Origin: Adineta ricciae
Taxonomy: Eukaryota > Rotifera > Eurotatoria > Adinetida > Adinetidae
Reading direction: 5' to 3'
Assembly: GCA_905250025.1 (NCBI GenBank)
Contig: CAJNOJ010000130.1
Location: 217,878-281,877, forward strand
Length of the DNA: 64,000 bases
Shown: positions 1 through 14,517 of the stretch, piece after piece
Layout of the letters: every line of letters starts with the position of its first letter
Numbering within the stretch: the stretch's first letter is position 1
Translations under genes and position numbers: made by a program
Notes under the pieces: generated by a model
The model's input: the letters and a program-made list of their open reading frames with translations, nothing else
The model's database searches: none
Told to the model about the DNA's origin: nothing

Positions 1-3000
1 GACAGTCGCATGATGTACCGCCAGCAGCGTTTCCTTGATAACCTGGAGCACATAATTCACAGTGGTAGCCAATTGTATTATGTCGGCAATCCTTGGAGAG
101 AAAGGTACTACTGGATCAAAACAAGATTCTCATATTTCAAGCACTAATTACATACTAGACATCGTCCATTTTCATCACAGCGATCTGAATGGCCGTTACA
201 AAAGCATACGTATGGAATTGGCGGTGGAGCTGGACGCGTGGGTGGCGGTGGGGGCGGGGGTGGACGGGTCGTGCTGGGTGGTGGAGGTGGTGCACCACAT
301 GTAATGGCCGAGGACTGCCCAGGTGCTGATATTATTCAAAAGAAAAACGAACGTTATCAATATGATTCTTTCTTCGATGTTAAAAACTACAAACCAACTA
401 TGACGCTGACGATGGCGTCGGGAACGGCGAAAGTGAAGCCTTGATTATTGAGTGCCTCGCATGAATATGCGCCACCATCATTTACGTTGACATTGCGAAT
501 GGTAAGGATACCAGTGATCACAGATGAATCATTTGGATCTGCTGTTTGTATCATAGTACATCGGTTATACTCCGCGCAATCACGACAAATATGTCCCCAA
601 TTGAGACGCCAATTGATGTAAGGTGCCGGTGTACCGCGGACAGTACATTGGAGAGTTAATGTATCACCAAGCTTGATTTCCACTTGACGTTGTGGTGGTG
701 TCAGGATTGTTGGTTTCGCTGAATACATTTCAAACAAATCAAAGATGGTGACTGAGAACTAGTGTGACTTACCACAACCGATTTCATCTGATCGATCAGG
801 GCAATCATTGTAACTATCGCATTGAAATGATCGTGGAATACAGATTGGATTACCATTAGAACCGTTCATACTAGCACATTGATATTCATTCTGTTTACAG
901 TAACGATGACGTGGAAGTACATCTTATTCGAAAGAAGAAAAAACGATCTTAAGCAAATACATTCCGATGGTAACATACCACAATATTGCTGTGCTTCATC
1001 ACTTCCATCATCGCAATCCCTGAAAAAAATCATCGTGCCAAATTTGAAATCGTCTGATGGGAGACAGTTGTTCTTGTCTTACCGATCACCATCGCATGTC
1101 CAAAACTTTTGTACGCATTTTCTTCCTCGAGTTCGATCAATACAACGAATTTCATTCGGTTGACATGCATCACCATCTGATATTTCAAAACAAATTCTTT
1201 CAATATTCACGATTGACTAACAAGATTCGTCTACACTTACGGTTACATGTTTCATCGCTATTATCACCGCAATCATTCTTGCCGTCGCATACATAAGAAC
1301 GTGGAATACAGTTTCCGTTATTACACGTCGCCTCGTCGTATTTACATCCAACAACTGGTGGTCGAGTATAATACGCAGGTATGACTAAGATTTTTTTTTC
1401 ATAGAGAATTATTTTTGAATTTAGTCTTATTTAGTTATCTTACTTGTCGTTGAACCTGATCCTTAACAGAAAGAAAAATAAGTTGATATTCCTTCGGTTT
1501 GTCTCAGCCTATCTAGTTTACCTATGAACGTTAAATCACTAGTAGCATCGGCATATTCACTGTTCGGAATAGAGCAACGATAGTTGCCCAAATTAGATTG
1601 TGAAATGGGATTGATGTGAAGAGTTCGACCACGTGGATAGAATGGTTGATCATCGTGAATAATCTATACAAAAATAACTATTATTTTCTCAAACTAAAGA
1701 AATTATTGATAACATACTCGATTATTAAAATACCATTGAATACGACTTTCATCCTCCTGTGCCGCTCCTTCGCATTGAATTTGAACTGAATCACCTTCAG
1801 CTATATTCGGTACAATAATACGCAAGTGTCCTTTCGCTACGAATGAAATCAAATGTAGGAGTTAAGTTTGAAACTGTTTTCTATCACTAACATGACGGAG
1901 ACATTGTACCAGGATGAGTTATATATGAACTGTGACCACCATTAGCACCTCCTTCTCGCATAGTTAAAGTAGCTGATGCTGTATGTCCACTACTATCTTG
2001 TGCCATACACGAGTATGTTCCGATTTTTGTTGCATCATCTAGTGTAATGCGTGCTCTTAATGTGACCTGTGATGCAGTGATTTCTCTGTCATTCTCTGAC
2101 TCATGATCGATCTGAGCATGACGCTAAGAAAAACGAATGATGCTTTCAGGTTTAGAAATAAGTTATAAATGATTACTCGTTCAGGCTCTTCCTGTACCCA
2201 GAAGACGCTCGTACTGGAATCAGCTCCATAAACAACACATCTTAATTCAACGGTCTGTCCACGTTGAACTTGTATCACGTCTGGTTGAACAACAACTCGC
2301 AGTTCACTTTGACTATTAGGTCTAGAATCATCTGGTGCTAAAACAAAACAAAATTTTCATCAATATTTCAAGAAAGCGTCTTTTATCTGCAAATTGTATA
2401 AAAATCATTCACACTTGCCTTCGGTCTCAGCTGTCTCCGATGGATCTTCTAAAAAAGCATAGAATAAAGCAGACCAAGCAAATCCGAAAGATGAACAATA
2501 GTATTGCACATTGATAAATAGATATGCTCATGAAGGTAAGACGTAATTAGTAGATCAATAATGGATACGTTCATCACATGACTACATGCTATGAAACTAT
2601 CCATTAAATTTCTTTTTAAAAACGAATGGAAGTTTATACTCTCTCTTCCTCTCGTCATTCGTGAACCGATTTTACATGATTCAATGACACTTATGACTAT
2701 CATCGTTTGATACGTTTCATTGACAGTTCAGTGGGTATGCTCAGTTTTTAACGGAATGGTGATAATCGTATTTTTAACGGTTACTTGATATGTGTATATT
2801 TATTAGTAGAGAATAAGCAAGAAGTACTCGATAGGACGTAGACTATATTTTTCCCTTTTCGATCTTACCATCATCTTCTGCATTTGCATCAGCTACAATG
2901 AAAACAAAGAATAGGGTTAATAAATGATTCATCTAATGAAGAGAAAGTATAAGAATATTTATACGAAATAAAACAAAGAAATCTAGGACAAATCGTGCAA

Positions 3001-3631
3001 ATTGACAATACATAATCACGTGTTTCTTAGCACACCTGACGGTTGAATTTTACTATAAAACGTCGAAATTTGTGGAAGAGGAGGATCCGCTGACATATCT
3101 ATTGTTGTCAAAAGTGTACTTAAACCAACATTTTCCGTTTCAACGCTCGTTGAAACTGTGCTCGTTGCTAAAGATAAACCGACGGCTTGCATCTTGATCA
3201 TTGTCTGTCAACAGACTTACTGCAATTATGCTCATCCGACCCATCAATACACTCAACGTGTCCATCACAATAAGGTGCACATACACTTTCATCGTCTTTG
3301 CAAGGGTTTGTTCCTTCTGGACAATCATCGTCTATTAGTACGAGAAAGCAAGTAGCAAGAGAAGGGCATAGTAATGGTTAAAGATGAAAAGTAGAATTAG
3401 TTCAAAAAACATAAGTAGTAGTCGTATTAGTACAAGTAGTTCCATTGACATTGACGTACTTTCATCGTATTGTCGTTTGAATCTTAGCCTTGAATTGAAT
3501 TTACCAATCGCACTCTAGTAAACGTAATTGATTGAGAAATCTAGTGGAAAGAACTTCGTTACTTCTGACAGAGATACACTGGCGAGGATAAGCCAACACA
3601 GGAACACGCCTGTGAGCAATTTTCTGTTCAT
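1..3631 (-). CDS. Perlecan-like basement-membrane proteoglycan, N-terminal part (partial)
   Basis: Multi-exon secreted matrix protein. Reading the minus strand, ATG at 3629-3631 opens a signal peptide ([18 protein letters not shown]...). An LDL-receptor class A module follows (about 3225-3326, ending [10 protein letters not shown]), then a Ser/Thr-rich linker (about 3050-3166), a short acidic exon near 2875, an Ig domain (about 2340-1900), a second Ig (about 1840-1540), three LDLa modules (about 1370-780), an Ig (736-390) carrying the perlecan-type string [10 protein letters not shown], a proline-rich linker and a laminin-EGF module ([10 protein letters not shown], about 210) that reaches the window edge. 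This LDLa-Ig-laminin order is that of perlecan (HSPG2, UNC-52, trol), an extracellular heparan-sulfate proteoglycan. The intron at about 2418 has a GC donor (AAG|GCAAGT). The join between the signal-peptide exon and the first LDLa exon is unresolved; a tiny exon may lie between. The C-terminal part is outside the window. Confidence 0.85.
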
Positions 3632-6600
3632 TCTCGATCAATTAGAGTCAATATGTTTGAATAAGTAAAACAAGAAAGAAAATATTATCTGAAAGAGAGA
3701 GAGAATGTTTATTGTCTGATTGTGCGGTTATTAAAGAAACCTTTCTGTTTCGAAAGATTTGACTGATCTATTTCTCGAACGAAAAAATGAATTTGATCGC
3801 AAAGATTGCTTCGACAGAAACCATAATTTCCTCTGTATACGTACACACGCATTTCGGCTGAATGACGTTGTAAACCGATGTAAAAGATTGAAATTGAATG
3901 TTTATAAAGAGAACTCAAGGTGTTCTATTGATTTAATTTTCTCTTTCAAACCGTTCTTATTTGTATAGTTAACTCATGGATAATGTGTGTGTGAACAAAA
4001 TATAATGAGAACGTTCAAATAGCGACACGTGTTTTGTTGGCGTAAAACATTATTTATATTTTAATTGATCAAACATAGTCTCTTGTCTAAAGGTAATGAG
4101 GAAAAAACATAGTCGAGGACAATCAGATGAACAGTTCGTTCGTGCAACTTACATTCGCTCGAAGATACGCATGTCGTTTTTGGTTGTCACACGCGTGATT
4201 AGCTCGAAGTTGATGTATGGCTGGGGAAAGTTGCACGATGAAAATTAATCGAATTGTTTGTTGCTTGAATAATAGAACTGAAAGAAAGAAAAGAAGACTT
4301 TTAATAACATTTCATTCAGAGAGAAAAAAAACCTCATTTGTACGACCTTCAATTCTCTTTTCGGGTTTTTTCGTTTGGAGAGGCAAATCAAGGTGATGGA
4401 ATGGCTGGCATAATAAGTAAATATGAAAATTTTTTTCTATGTATTCTCACTTTACTTGGACATTTGACTAATATTTCAAAACTGATTGAAAAAGAAAATG
4501 TTGAATCGATAATTTATTATGAATGCTACTCATATTCACATTTGTAAGTCGATCTGGCGATCGACACGAAGAGAATTGATTCATTTGCAGTTCTGTTCCG
4601 AGTTGTTTTACTTCGATTCATTTTCTTTTCGTGCACTTGGCCGGAGGAGTTCGAAGACATTCGCTTCTGTTTTGCTATTGATGTTTTTCAGCTAGATTAT
4701 TTCAATTCTTTTACTTCTGTTTTCGAATGTGATCGAAAGGTATATTCGAAAAGTCTTTTTAATTGTTGGCTCCATTAAAAAAGTTATTTGATGACTTTTC
4801 TCAAGAGATTTAAGTGTTTTGAAATTTTCTTACGAAAAAATCGACACGAGGGAGACCTTAGTTGTTGACTTTATTAGTGATTGATGATACTCGGACATCG
4901 CTATATGGTATTAAAAAAAAAAGAAAAAGTGCACGGCTATTTATAGCTTTTTAATTTATCGAGTTCACGATATCTAACATTGATGATGGAGAATGTTACC
5001 ATACTGAAATGTACTCGGTCAACAAACTGAAGTTTTTTGTGTCAGTGGGAACGGATTTAATGACAAACCCTAGTTTTGAAATGCGAGGTGGACGACATAT
5101 TGCACCTTTGTAATTCACTTCTAATTTGAGTGCGATTAGATGACTCTAAGAGGAGAAAGGGAAAACTCCCGCTGTGTATGTAAGTAAAATCTAGCTGAGC
5201 GTTGTGTAAGTCTATTAGCATATGATTGCCATCAGGTACAATGAGTAATAAAGCGATCATAAATCATCCCCTTAGACAAGCCATATTTCGTGTGTCAAAG
5301 GAAATGATTGAAATCTATCATAATGATGATGTGCGCAATTATAATAACAATTCGACAAATGGACGTCGTTAGTATTTCTTTTCTATATAAATTCAAATGA
5401 TTTCGAGTCGACTAACATTCTTGTGTTGTTTAGTCTTACTTTCTCGAGAAGATCAACATAGGAGTATTTATTACAAAAAGTAAATCTCTGTCATCGATTG
5501 TATTTGAATGAAATTCGAAAGTAAAAATAACAATTATTTATCCAGACATCAAACCGGAATATGACAGGAGTCTATAACTAATATATGTATACATACACAC
5601 ATCTATTTTCGATAGATTTTTTCGTCCTTCTTTTTTCTTTCGCAAAGAAAAATGCCTTGTGAGTATGAACGAATGACTACGGTATTTGAGCGACAATATT
5701 TTCTATGTACATTGTCAATACGATTACCGTTGATCGTGTGCTTTTACCCACAAACTTACCAGGTCGGTTACAATGTCAATACTGAATTTTCAATACTTAT
5801 AAAAAAAAAGAACCCTTCTTACGCCGAAGAAATACATCTCATGTCATGCGATATCATTCGTACAATGTCAACGATGGATATACACTTTAGTCTGGACTGC
5901 TGCGTATGAAATCGAATACTTGTAGGTTAAGGATCAAAATACATCACGATAAAGAATAATTCTGATTAAATGAAAATATTTTTTCTATAATATTAATGGG
6001 AGAATTTTCGTGACATAATCATTTTCTGATAAATAAATACCGAAATATTTTCTTATCAGATTCTATTCCATGTATTTCTGTTGATTCTACTAACAAATCA
6101 AGCATGATGAATAAAACCGCACTTATTCTCATGTACTCGTGACCACAAAACCTCACTCAGGACGGAAGCCTAAATTTAACTGTACAACTGATCCGTACAA
6201 AAAAAAATCTAGTTCAAGAAGGATTTTTTTCGAGCAAACTCAAGTAAAACAAAAGAATTTCTTTGCTTACCAAAACTTTATCGGATTTTTTTCTTCGGAT
6301 TGAATATAAATTCACAACGCGTCTGTTGTCATTCTTGTATATTTGACAACAAAGTGTACCTTTGCTAATGAAGTATGCGTCGTCTATTTGCGCAAATACG
6401 ATCAAACCTTGAAGAATACGGCAGGACAGAGTGAAAGAAAACAGTATTGAAGCCACAAGAAATATGTTTTGCAATGATGATGCTTATGGCAGCTCACCTC
6501 TTTGCCGCAAAGTTTTCAAATATTTTTGCTTCTATTTTTCTTTTCTGTGTGTATATATTTAACCATTTTTCTTTTGATAAAATCCATTTTACAGCTTGTG

Positions 6601-7722
6601 AATCAGCTGCACAATGAAACAGAAATCTGAAAAAAAATACATTTTCATTTCTCCTCTGAATGATTAAATTCCGTTTGTTCCATTCCGCGATTTTCATTCT
6701 GAGAACATTAAAAGAAAATTATTATTTCTCACTAATGAATCATACAATAGCAGTGAGAATTGCGAAAATCCGACTTATGTTAATTCATCGTTACGATACA
6801 ATGACATTGAACAACATCAGTTGTTGTTATTGTCCACGGAAGAAATGGATTTTCTTGAGTTTGAAATTGTTTGTTTGAACATAGTTAAGTACTTTCATCG
6901 ATGTTGTCAAGTACCTTTTATTTCTGACTGATTTAAACATTAATCGTAAAGATAACGACTCAGTCAACCGACTGGTTGTTTTCATCGAACGTCTCTTAAT
7001 GAAAGCGAAAGAGAACTTCATCCTACAGAACGAGTATCGAACACGTTGATAGAGATGGGTAAAAAAAACCCTGAATGCCTATTTTTATATTCAATAAGAC
7101 TGTTCGTCTCAAGTTGTGGAAATCATCAAATTTCAACAATTCTTTTGTTTATTTATAATCTTGTTCGATTATTCTTTGCTTAATCAAATAGTCAGCTTGA
7201 CAGTGCAGGAGATTGTTTTCTTTCTCTACTGTCTGACGAAGGAAAAACTAACAATGAACAAGACAAAAAATTTGCGTCTTTGGTCAGGACACACTATGAA
7301 CTGTGTGTGAAAGTCAAACAGAAAAACCTCGTGGGAAAAAACGAATGATAACTGACGATGCTCACTCCGATATCAACACTATCTTGAGCATAGTATGACC
7401 TACGCGATCAGATTCCTTATCGATGATAATTGATTAGACTTGGAGAAACTGTCATTTAAGATTACACGCAGATTTTGTGTCGGTATGTGGCGCCATCTAT
7501 TCTTCTCGATTGAAAATGATATATACATGTCACTGACATAATTCCAGTGAAAGTCAAATAAATTTGTAAATATAAAGAAAATAAATCCATATTCGTTTTT
7601 TATATAATCCGTAAACCAATCATGATTGAGAGTATTTCTCTTCTTTTTTTCTGTTTTATCGGTATTGGTTTGGTTTTTTGCTATTTCGCAGTAATTGTGA
7701 CTAGGCCAATTCGAAAAAGCAA
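3632..7722. other. Intergenic region, no gene supported
   Basis: About 4.1 kb of AT-rich sequence between the perlecan-like start (minus) and the MIC13-like start (plus). It should contain the promoters of both genes and perhaps 5' untranslated exons. The open frames here are short, have low-complexity translations and show no domain. Many short A and T runs, no clear tandem repeat. Confidence 0.6.
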
Positions 7723-8150
7723 ATGGCATCGCTTCTCAAGTACGTGTAAATTCGAAATTAATTGTCAAAGAGCAATCTATATCATCCATTTACTGTAGAT
7801 TAGCAACAAAATTAGCTATTGTTGGTGGTGCGACAGTGCTTGTTGTTAATCATGAAGTTTTCGGTGCCAACAAATATACTCAACAAATCATCAGTAAAGT
7901 CCGCACATCATTACCCGATACAGCTGAAGCATTCGATCAAATGCCAACGAAACAAGAATTGAACAACAGTCTTGTCGAAAGTTGGAATTCAGGTAGATGA
8001 ATTGCTTCCTTCGCTGAAAATCTTTCGTCTAACTTCGATTTGCATCCATTTCTTTCCATAGGTGTACAAAATTCGTTTAAATGGCTCGCTGATGCTCCCC
8101 AACACGCATGCCGTTTATACTCCTTAGCCTTAGATAAAATCAAAGGCTAA
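7723..8150 (+). CDS. MIC13: MICOS complex subunit MIC13/QIL1-like
   Basis: Three-exon gene for a 99-residue protein: exons 7723-7739, 7799-7992 and 8062-8150, introns GT-AG with matching phases. The N-terminus carries one membrane segment (LAIVGGATVLVVNHEVFG) with the glycine-rich start and trailing Leu/Phe-Gly typical of MIC13. The C-terminal part has the family-like W-N-x-G-V then A...Y pattern (ESWNSGVQNSF, later CRLYSLALDKIKG). MIC13 is a small inner-membrane protein that bridges MICOS subcomplexes and supports crista junctions. The length is close to the human protein (about 118 residues). The call rests on pattern and size, because this family is poorly conserved. Confidence 0.6.
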
Positions 8151-9141
8151 CAAAATACGAAAAGAACATGATTTGTAGTCAATAACAGTTAGCGTGTGTG
8201 TATGTGCTGATTTTATGACCTCCAATACATATATTAGAAGAAATTCTTCAGTCGCGTTTATTTATTTTTTCTTGATGAATGAGAATAGTCGATCGCATCT
8301 GCGTTTGTTGATTAAATGTAGAGATGAGGGCGTAGAATATTGTTATTGTATACAATATCATCGGGGGCTACGGGGTCGTTTGTCGAACACAACAGAACAA
8401 CAACAACATCGATAATATGCTATTCGTTCTAGTGGCTTGTTTCTTCTCTCGTCTTCATCTTATTTTCTTTTTCTTACTCTCTCTCTCTCTCTCTCACGCA
8501 CAATCACATTCACCCTATCCTCCCATCAAAGCAACAACATTAGCTTCATGGCAACGTTCGTGCAAGAAAGAGCGATTCAAGATAAACAACATTTATACGT
8601 GTATACGCGAATGTGATTCCTTTTTTTCCCTTCTTTCTTTTGAAAATTTGATGCATCTGTTGTTTTTTTTCTCGTTCTTCTCGTTCTCCGTCTTCGTCGA
8701 TGTTTGCTTCGCCAAGCAACATGCATACAAATAACAAACGTTGACCTCTCTCTCTCTTATCCTCACTCTATTGGTTTTTTAGCTGAGAAAGAAAGAAAGA
8801 ATGAAGGAAAAAAAAACTACGAGGTAAAAAAAAACGAAGAACGGACAAACAAGCAGCATCGATTATCGACCTCGAAGAAACAGCATAGTCGGAAAAACAG
8901 CCATCTGTCTATCTTTTCATTGAACGCGTGTAGAGTTTACGCGTCTGTGTGTGTGACTCTAGCAAGAAAGGAAAAGAAAAATAATAACAGGCTTTGATAG
9001 AAGGAAAAAAATGTCTCTCATTCACGCTAAAGCATGGGTGAACTCGTCACCGATATTGTTTTTATTTTGTTTTCTAGATTATCGTTGGATGAATATTTCT
9101 CCTCGCTTTCTTCAACACCATCTTCTTCTTCTTGCCATAGA
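8151..9141. other. FOXP 5' region
   Basis: No coding region supported. Contains a CT-rich stretch (about 8470-8500) and several poly-A/poly-T runs. A polypyrimidine tract ending in AG (9118-9140) lies one base before the proposed FOXP start codon, so the 5' untranslated region is probably spliced, in cis or with a spliced leader. The plus-strand frames at 8417-8734 and 8704-8997 are low-complexity. Confidence 0.5.
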
Positions 9142-12100
9142 ATGCGAGTAACAACAAATCGAACATCAAAACTTCAAACAACACCACGAACGAAAGCGTC
9201 AACAACAACGATATTGAATGAACAAACAGGTCATCTGCAAAATGGAACAACAATTGTCTCACCCACATCATCAAACAACGTACGAGAATTCATTTTCCTT
9301 CAGTTCGATCACCAATTTGTCATCTTTTTCTAGAGCACTCTTCGTCTAATTGATTCAGGTGATTATCTGTCAACAGCCGTATCACCCCAACAGCATCAGC
9401 CTGTAACAACATCAACTATGCTCCAATATTTGCAACCCTCACCTACTGCAATACAAAATATGCTTATTCAACAGATATTAACAAGTCCCGAACAGGTATA
9501 TTAATCATATGATGCAACAGGTCGATCGATATATACATGCGCGTGTATATGACATACATTAACCATCTTTCCCTTTTCATCATCCTCAGGTAGGCAAATA
9601 TCTACGAAGCCTACAATATCTGTCTTCTTTATGCATAAGCAATGAACATTTGGAGTTTGCTTTCTCATTTTTCTTCTCTCTGTCTCTCTTTCCCTTTTTC
9701 CTCGTTATTTCTTTGACGGTTTATTCGTCGAATGACAAACATCGCACAGGACGTTGAATTGTTGTGTTCGCTTGTGAGGACGGCCAAAAAAACAACATAC
9801 GACACACAGCCACATATACAGAATAAGAACGAACGCGAGGAGAAGAAAAGAAAATTAATAACAGAGTAAAAAAACAAGAGAAAAAGAACACAAGTAACTA
9901 ACAAAAAACAACAACATCAACAACAACATCTACGTGCTTTTATGTTGTTTCATGTCAGTTATGGCATCTGTGACAACGATAAAAATAATAGCGTTAAGAA
10001 AAAAAGTGCGATGACTTACATATATATTGCAACTGAAAATTATCTTCTTAGCGCATATTCTACGTTGTTTTTCTTGCGTCTGTTTAGCAACGACTGCTTG
10101 TGGAGAAAATCAATCAGCAATTGAATGAACAAATTCAGCTTAATCTTGTACAACCAACTACGACCACGCAAACAACAAATAATTCTGACGTTATTAAGCA
10201 AATTCAAGTAAGAGCGATTAGAAAATTCTATTCGGAAATGATTTATTCTCTGCTAGAACCAACTTGCCAATCAACAATTACTCCTTCAACAAGTTTCTTC
10301 AAAACAACAGCAACAATCGATTCCCAGTCTATTTAGCATTACAAATTCGAATAATACGAATCAACCAACTACGGCTACTGTTCAATATTTAACAACATCC
10401 ACACCTAATAATTCTTCGACTAGTGGTAAGAGAATACTTATCCTACTCTCATTTCTCTCGAAAGATCAAAACTAAATCTCTATGTCTCTAAACAAAAGTT
10501 CATATGTGAGTATGTACAGATTCACCATCGATCATTTCAATTTCCACGCGTCCCCTTCAGCAACAAGCAACGACTGTTAATTTAACCGACCTTATAGCAG
10601 CAGCTCGAACTAATACTACCGGTTCGTGATGCACATACACATAAAATCGTCTCTCATCGAATGATTCCTACTAGTCTTCTCTGCGTGTCTACGTTTAATT
10701 CCGCGCTTTCTATGCATGTCTCTTTCTTTCATTTATAACGAAGAGAATCGTATCCTTCCATTTTTCAAAGTGCAACTTTTCTTCTCTCCTTCCAGGTTTG
10801 AATATTCTCGGAAACAATAATACCGAAACTCGAATTGTCATGCCGGCGACGACTATCAATCGGTCATCAACAACTGCACATCAGCAAGCAGATATAAATA
10901 ATCCACTGTTCCAGCGGAACTATTGCCGATGGCCTAGTTGTGATACACTATGCTCTTCATTAGCTGAATTTCATCGTCATCTCAATGACGAACACGCGCT
11001 CGATGATCGTTCAGTTGCTCAAGCACGTGTACAACAACATGTTGTTCAACAACTTGAAGCATTGCTGACGCGTGAACGAGAAATTCTTCAAGCAATGATG
11101 AGACATTTACATGGCGGCTCAACGACGACCAATGGTGCAACATCATCGAATTCAACATCCGCACATATTGTCACTCAACCAGCAACACGCACATTGACAG
11201 CATCAGGTCCGTATCAAACCTTAACATCCAATACTCGTGCAACACAATTAGCGTCTTTGTCTTCACCAGCTTCGTCATCTTCATCTATCAATAATACATC
11301 TTCGTCAGCGGCGGCTCTTCATCATTTGCCCATTGTCAAATTAGAAAATGCATTTTTAACATCAGCCGGTGTTGTGACAACGACGAATTCGCTCGATTCC
11401 TATCGCACAGCAACATCTCAAGATCTCTCCTCTGGCACGAATGCAACAACATCAGCTATCCTACGTGCTAGTGCATCAAGTTCTCCACCACCTGTTCATA
11501 CTGTCGAAGAAGAAGTTGGAGATGATACACAAGACGATGACATGGACGACGATATGGACGATCCCAATGGCGATTTATCATCACATACCAATCCAAATGG
11601 AAGTATTTTACCTGTACTAAGCATGAGCAAACATCGACTCAGTCGGAAATCAAAAGATATGTTAGCATTAGGCGGAAAGAAAGCAGGAAAAGGCAAAGGT
11701 AATTGAAAGTTTGTTCGTTGGTAAATATACTGAACTTTACTTTTGTTAAGAATTAAAAAACCGTGAATATTATATGACACATGACGTGCGCCCACCGTTT
11801 ACGTACGCAACATTGATTCGTCAGGTAGATATACAGACAAAGGTGATTTCAATACTTTCATTCGATTTTCTAGGCTATTATTGAATCTCCAGACAACCAA
11901 TTAACATTGAACGAAGTTTATAAATGGTTCGAGGGTCAATTTCTCTATTTTCGAAAGAATGCGCAAACCTGGAAGGTTGGAGTGTTTTTTTTTGTTATCG
12001 ACAAGAAAAACAAATTCCGATTGTTATATTCTAGAATGCCGTACGACATAATTTATCCTTACATAAATGCTTTATGCGTGTCGAAAATATCAAAGGCGCC

Positions 12101-12816
12101 GTATGGACGGTGGATGAAGGTGAATTTTGCAAGAGACGTCTCACACGCGGTGCAGAAAAGGGAAATAACCATCACGAGTCGTCTTCGTATGGGTAAGAAC
12201 TGTTAAATATGAATAGATAGCTTTTTATTCGAAATTCGAACATTTTTTCAGACACAATACATCTGCTCGTTTGTCCACAGGCGAAGACCAAGCACTTTAT
12301 TCTTATCCATTCAGTATGGATGATGATTACAAAGATTTCAAAGTATATTTTTCTACTTACATTTCGTCTTTTATCTACATCTTTCCTCTATCTATAGGGT
12401 TTATTGAATCCACATGAATTAGCATTGGGCGGTGGACACTCCCATGACCATGACGATGATGATGATGAAGAAGATGGAAATAATTCTGATAGTATCAACG
12501 GTAACGGTGGTGATCATCATGATCAATCAACCGATATGAATCATAGTCATTATGATCAAACCGATGATGACGATGGACAAAACGATATGAGGTAATGAGT
12601 TTTAATAATCTAGTCATGTGAATGTTTCTCGAACGATCTGAACTATTTAGAAAAATACTAAAGAAAATTCGAAAAAAGGGTTAGTTGTCGTGATGCGCTT
12701 GCGGAGGGAAATTGAAAATAAAAACTAACATACACCTTTGTCTACTTTACAAACAAATGTTTAATTGTTTTTCGTTTAGTTTAGCACATGGTGACGACGA
12801 ACAAATTGATGAATAA
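9142..12816 (+). CDS. FOXP: Forkhead box P transcription factor (FOXP)
   Basis: Multi-exon gene. Exons in order: 9142-about 9280; Gln-rich exons near 9358-9495, 10090-10208, 10255-10424 and 10522-10620; then about 10795-11699, which carries the FOXP zinc finger (C-R-W-P-S-C ... H-R-H-L-N-D-E-H) followed directly by ALDDRS and the leucine zipper ([20 protein letters not shown]). The forkhead domain is split over exons at about 11752-11825, 11874-11973 and 12035-12190 ([40 protein letters not shown]). An acidic, His/Asp-rich tail ([11 protein letters not shown]) follows and the stop is at 12814-12816. FOXP proteins dimerise through the zipper and repress or activate genes in the nucleus. The start is the ATG just after a polypyrimidine acceptor; further 5' coding exons cannot be excluded. 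Confidence 0.93.
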
Positions 12817-14517
12817 GACAAGCGATCAAGTTCTCGTTGTGCAATATATACATATACATATACATACACATAAATTATTTCTTTCGATTTCGTTTTCCAA
12901 CAGACACTATGTCAGATAATTCGTTTCGTCTCTTCATATCGACACAAGCACATGTATAACAGTAGAACCATCTCTTATTCTCCACTTGTAGATCGTTTCG
13001 TTTGTCTTCAGTTCTATATACAATGTATATAGGTTGCGGTTAGTTGAACTTTTCTAAAAAGTTGTTCTCATCAGCACAGAAAAAACGACGACTTGGTAGA
13101 AATGTTTTCTTTTTGTCAATGTATCGATATTCGCAGATGAGCACATTGCTCTGACTTCTTTTTTCTGGAAATCTTGTGCCTATGGATGTTTTCCTTGCGT
13201 TTCTTTTCTCTTTGTCTACATCGTTGTCTGTAATGTGCGAATGTATTTATCGTTGTTTTCTTTTTCCTTCTGTCATATTGTTTGTATATATATTTTGTGT
13301 TTGCTGCTAAACTATTTTCTGTCTTCTCTCTTCCGTCTTTATGGTTCGCGTCTTCTCGTTTCCTTCATCAATTTTACTCATATTGTGTTGTGTTTGTTTT
13401 CTTTTTTTCTCTTCTCTTGTTCTATGATGTATAAAAAAAAACGATGGGTTAAAATGGTGATGATGATTATATATATGTATATATATATATATATACATAT
13501 CGAGAAAACAAACTAAAGGACTTCTTCTTTTTGAACTCATATTCTGTTGTTTGTAATGGAAAAAAGTCAAGATAGGAGAGACGTGGTGGATTTTGTATGA
13601 CCTTGACTATTGCGAGATAGGAGACCACTGACACGTGATAAAAAAAAACGGCAATGTTATACGACACGTTCTCAGTGAGTGTAAATGCATAAATACTCGA
13701 ATTGAAAATTTTCCGAAGAAATATTTGATACTAATCATAAAATTCAAGCGATTCTGTCACTATTATTTACCCATGTATGAGACACAAATGACACTTTATC
13801 TTTGAATATGGTACGATCTTCTTTCGATAATTCATTTCTTTGTCTATATGGTGTGAGAGTCTGTAGTTCTGTATCAGTCTTATATACATGGCGTGATCTG
13901 TTCTTGGTATGCGAATCAGCATATATATATATATATATATATACACGAATAGATATGTCCTCATAATTATGTTTTGTTCTTCAGTCTTAATTTTTTTTTC
14001 TTTCTTTCTTACTGATGATATGTACCTGTATTTTCTTATTTACATTTAGCTAGCTCATAATCAAGAGTAGTATCAGTTGAGATTAAACCGCGTTTCGTAC
14101 ACGATCATTTTCACATTAATTACCAAGAAGCGTAGAAGAGACTTGCGTGGTAATGATTGTTTTTCTAGTCGCTTTCGATTAGCTAAAAATAAGACTGAAG
14201 GAGAAGCGAATATTTTTCCTTTCACTTGACATTGATATATACATCGCTTTTCTTAATCGATAAAAGTAGAAGCGAAAAACTGATGTATAAAAATGCCCAC
14301 ACGATTTGTCTAACAATCGTACTCTTTTTCTCTTTTGTTCGACTGATTAGTTATGTTATTGGTCAAAGAAATAAAACAAATACAATCATATATGTTTGTC
14401 TTTTGTTTTTTTGTGTTGCTGCTATGTGAATGAATCACCGATAAAACGTGACATACTGTATAAAAGACGTTCTATTCATTTATTATTCGTTATAGAAGAA
14501 AAAAACGTCGTACAATA
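12817..14517. other. Intergenic region with TA microsatellites
   Basis: FOXP 3' untranslated region and HMG-CoA synthase promoter region. Two (TA)n tracts stand out, about 13468-13500 and 13919-13943. Plus-strand frames near 13235 and 14226 are Phe/Ser-rich low-complexity translations and are not supported as genes. Confidence 0.6.

Noticed and set aside
387..444. Gly-rich plus-strand frame near 238-444 as a gene
   Set aside because: It is the reverse of the proline-rich linker and laminin-EGF exon of the perlecan-like gene.
7400..7729. 109-residue minus-strand frame as a gene
   Set aside because: Translation has no domain, is rich in Asn/Lys/Phe, and overlaps the MIC13-like first exon.
8417..8997. 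Two plus-strand frames of about 100 residues upstream of FOXP
   Set aside because: Low-complexity Phe/Ser/Leu and Lys/Glu translations from CT and A runs; no domain.
13468..13500. TA-rich tract as a telomeric or functional repeat
   Set aside because: Simple (TA)n microsatellite, like those near 13.9, 23.4, 32.6 and 43.2 kb.
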